Positions 62,338-64,000 of a stretch of 64,000 bases of DNA are shown one piece after another; the first letter of the stretch is position 1; every line of letters begins with the position of its first letter. The stretch is taken from assembly GCA_963801195.1 (NCBI GenBank), contig CAWDDX010000003.1:930001-994000 (forward strand), in the 5' to 3' direction. A program made the position numbers and the translations under genes. The DNA comes from SZUA-36 sp963801195 (GTDB lineage Bacteria > Pseudomonadota > Gammaproteobacteria > Xanthomonadales > SZUA-36). The notes beneath the pieces were generated by a model. It saw nothing but the letters and a program-made list of their open reading frames with translations, made no database searches and had not been told where the DNA came from.

Positions 62338-63507
62338 GTGAGTATTATCAACCGGACAAGCGTATCCGACCTGCGCGGCGTGGTACGCCTGGCCGTTGAT
62401 GCGACGATCGGTGTAACCGACGTTGTTGAAAAAATGCATCACACCGTCCAACTCAGGCACGCCCCCCTGGGTGCTTCCCGTGCCGGTCGAACCGGCGGGC
62501 TGACCGGTTTTATCTATAGCAGCATACGCGGTACGACCCGCTTGATTGGCAAGGGTCTCGACGCCGGAATGGCGCCGGTCATCGCACGGTTGCCGGAGAC
62601 AATCCCGAACGGCACCCGCGCCAACCTGGTCGCGGCGATCAATGGAATATATGGCGATCACCTCGTAGAAACAGGAAATTCACTCGCAGCCGCAATGAGT
62701 TTTCATTACCGGGGAAAGGTGTTGGACCCGGAGCAACTGGATATCTTGCCCGGTGCCAATGGGAAAGTACTGTTGTGGGTGCACGGTCTGTGTCTCAACG
62801 AGGGACACTGGGTCCGCGACGGTGAGAATCGTGGTGAGGCACTCGCAAAAGAGCTCGGCTACACCCCCATCTACCTGCGTTACAACACCGGTCTGCCGGT
62901 CGCAGCTAACGGTCGTGAATTGGCCGCGTTGCTCGAGAGTTTGCTGCACAAATGGCCGTGCCCGGTGGACGAGATCGTCATCGCGGGCCACAGCATGGGT
63001 GGTCTGCTCGCGCGCAGTGCGTGTCATTATGGCGGTCTGGCTGGCCACGTTTGGTTACAGCATCTTCGCAGGTTGGTATTCATTGGCACACCGCATCACG
63101 GTGCGCCCCTCGAGCGCGGCGGTAACTGGATTGATTACGCGATGGATCAGAGTCCTTACACTGCACCCTTCACACGTATTGCCAAAAAACGCAGCGCAGG
63201 TATTACCGATCTGCGCCACGGCAGTATTACCGAAGTGGCGCAGGATTGTGTGCCGTTACCCGCCGGTGTTGAATCCTATGCGATGGCGGCCACGCTGGCG
63301 AACAAGCCGAGCCGCATCCATGAACGCCTGATCGGAGACGGCCTCGTGCCGGTCGACAGTGCACTCGGAGAAAGCCGGGACCCGGCCCGTAAGTTAAACA
63401 TTCCTGAAAGTCGTCAGTGGCTCGGATATAAAACCGGTCACGTCGAATTGCTGGGGCATCCCGGGGTCTACGCGCAGATGCGCGAATGGTTAGTTCAAAA
63501 GGGCTGA
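62338..63507 (+). CDS. Alpha/beta hydrolase (PGAP1/lipase-like)
   Basis: 389-residue cytosolic hydrolase with GTG start. N-terminal part SVSDLRGVVRLAVDATIGVT is amphipathic rather than a signal. Catalytic domain: VLLWVHGLCLNEGHWV near residue 140 (oxyanion HG), DEIVIAGHSMGGLLARSACH near 213 (nucleophile GHSMG), FIGTPHHGAPLERGGNW near 245, and a late His in GYKTGHVELLGHPGVY. The GTPHHG motif is shared with PGAP1 and lipase class esterases. It begins 11 bases after the RND gene and so extends the operon. It may hydrolyse or re-esterify the compound handled by the transporter, but this is inference. A GTG start is called since family similarity begins close by and no better ATG exists. Confidence 0.82.
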   Translation: MSIINRTSVSDLRGVVRLAVDATIGVTDVVEKMHHTVQLRHAPLGASRAGRTGGLTGFIYSSIRGTTRLIGKGLDAGMAPVIARLPETIPNGTRANLVAAINGIYGDHLVETGNSLAAAMSFHYRGKVLDPEQLDILPGANGKVLLWVHGLCLNEGHWVRDGENRGEALAKELGYTPIYLRYNTGLPVAANGRELAALLESLLHKWPCPVDEIVIAGHSMGGLLARSACHYGGLAGHVWLQHLRRLVFIGTPHHGAPLERGGNWIDYAMDQSPYTAPFTRIAKKRSAGITDLRHGSITEVAQDCVPLPAGVESYAMAATLANKPSRIHERLIGDGLVPVDSALGESRDPARKLNIPESRQWLGYKTGHVELLGHPGVYAQMREWLVQKG

Positions 63508-63768
63508 CGCGCTTTCCGGTTGGCGGGCCTGTCGTGTTACCGCTCATTGATACCGCTTACCATGCACGAGGTGATATCCCATCACCCGTCAAGTTACTGT
63601 CGATAGATCACAGCGGTGTAATCTTGTTAAACTTCAAACTGTGATTATTGTCAATCTGATATACGCACATCGTGGCGGCTTGCGATAAACTGAGTCCATT
63701 TACACGGACTTGCGCCGCCGCTTGGCTATATCCAGCCCCGCTTACTCTTAACTGATTCGGTAACAATT
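63508..63768. other. Intergenic DNA upstream of glk
   Basis: About 260 bases without a gene. GGCGGCTTGCGATAAACTG and its environs may be promoter DNA for glk; I see no confident motif. Confidence 0.35.
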
Positions 63769-64000
63769 ATGTTCAAGCGCAGTCTTCTCATAGGCGATAT
63801 TGGTGGTACCAACGCACGTTTTGCGTTAGCCAACCCCGATGAACCCGGCTTTTCAAATGAGCTGACCCTGGCCTGTGACGATTACGAGACGGCACAGCAG
63901 GGGATCGCTGAATACCTCGAACGCAGTAACAGCGGCAACCCCGATGTGATCTGCCTGGCAGTGGCCGGCCCCATAGTCGATGGTGCCGTACACTTCACCA
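63769..64000 (+). CDS. glk: Glucokinase, 5' part (runs off window)
   Basis: Only the first 77 codons are in the window. The start MFKRSLLIGDIGGTNARFAL carries the bacterial glucokinase phosphate loop GDIGGTNARFA, and LAVAGPIVDGAVHFT matches the LAxAGPI segment. ATP-dependent phosphorylation of glucose, supplying the zwf-pgl route. The preceding 260 bases (after the alpha/beta hydrolase) hold no gene. No clear ribosome-binding site is visible before the ATG. Confidence 0.9.
   Translation, partial: MFKRSLLIGDIGGTNARFALANPDEPGFSNELTLACDDYETAQQGIAEYLERSNSGNPDVICLAVAGPIVDGAVHFT

Noticed and set aside
1..64000. tRNA or rRNA genes
   Set aside because: I scanned the intergenic gaps by eye and saw no cloverleaf-type or rRNA-like sequence; a covariance-model search could not be run.

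Overview
The window is chromosomal DNA of a free-living, probably marine or sedimentary, gammaproteobacterium. The inference rests on the gene content: a Marinobacter-type two-domain fatty acyl-CoA reductase, a PdxB/Gnd/Zwf/Glk set, a perfect FNR/ANR-type box, a TonB-dependent receptor, many secreted hydrolases, and gammaproteobacterial-style REP and palindromic repeats. A Woeseia- or Marinobacter-like relative is plausible but not demonstrated. Genes are dense and mostly intact. I found no tRNA, rRNA, CRISPR, phage or complete insertion sequence.

Layout. 0-5.8 kb is a fatty-acid block: fused enoyl-CoA hydratase/hydroxyacyl-CoA dehydrogenase, DUF4404, TetR regulator, acyl-CoA-binding protein, fatty acyl-CoA reductase. 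5.9-9.9 kb carries zwf-pgl and an NhaC antiporter. 10.3-19.5 kb is a LysR-centred divergon: lysR-aminotransferase-M16 protease on the minus strand, and SSF symporter-CoA-transferase A/B-M20 deacylase on the plus strand, probably a catabolic unit for an (acyl)amino acid. 19.5-31.8 kb holds secreted hydrolases (CocE, M14, P1, M20, a PD40-PHP fusion), a GNAT enzyme and a TonB-dependent receptor. 32-34.5 kb has a CaCA exchanger and MgtE. 35.4-39.4 kb has DUF6502 with a structured leader or sRNA candidate, then an Nramp-like transporter paired with a cysteine-rich secreted protein.

39.9-52.8 kb: a eukaryote-like-type citrate synthase, an orphan histidine-kinase-like ATPase, the eroded remnant of a second, canonical gltA, a GH31 glycosidase, gnd, pdxB, an exported amidohydrolase, a patatin lipase, an unknown helical protein and a PHA-granule-type small protein. 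53.1-63.5 kb is the most system-like part: an exported lipase, a DUF1302 outer-membrane barrel, a DUF1329 periplasmic protein, a YCF48/BNR propeller, an RND/MMPL transporter and an alpha/beta hydrolase, all on the plus strand, with an FNR/ANR-type box upstream. I interpret this as an envelope-spanning lipid or hydrophobe handling system. The window ends inside glucokinase.

Several repeat families are directly visible: two inverted copies of a MITE-like element with terminal inverted repeats (10.15 and 36.9 kb), a REP palindrome family (19.6, 21.9-22.0, 52.3-52.4 kb) next to short tandem arrays (35-bp x5 and 12-bp x4), a multi-hairpin element at 3.6 kb and a 105-bp near-perfect hairpin element at 39.7 kb. 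All family assignments come from reading the sequence and from memory of the families; no database search was run.
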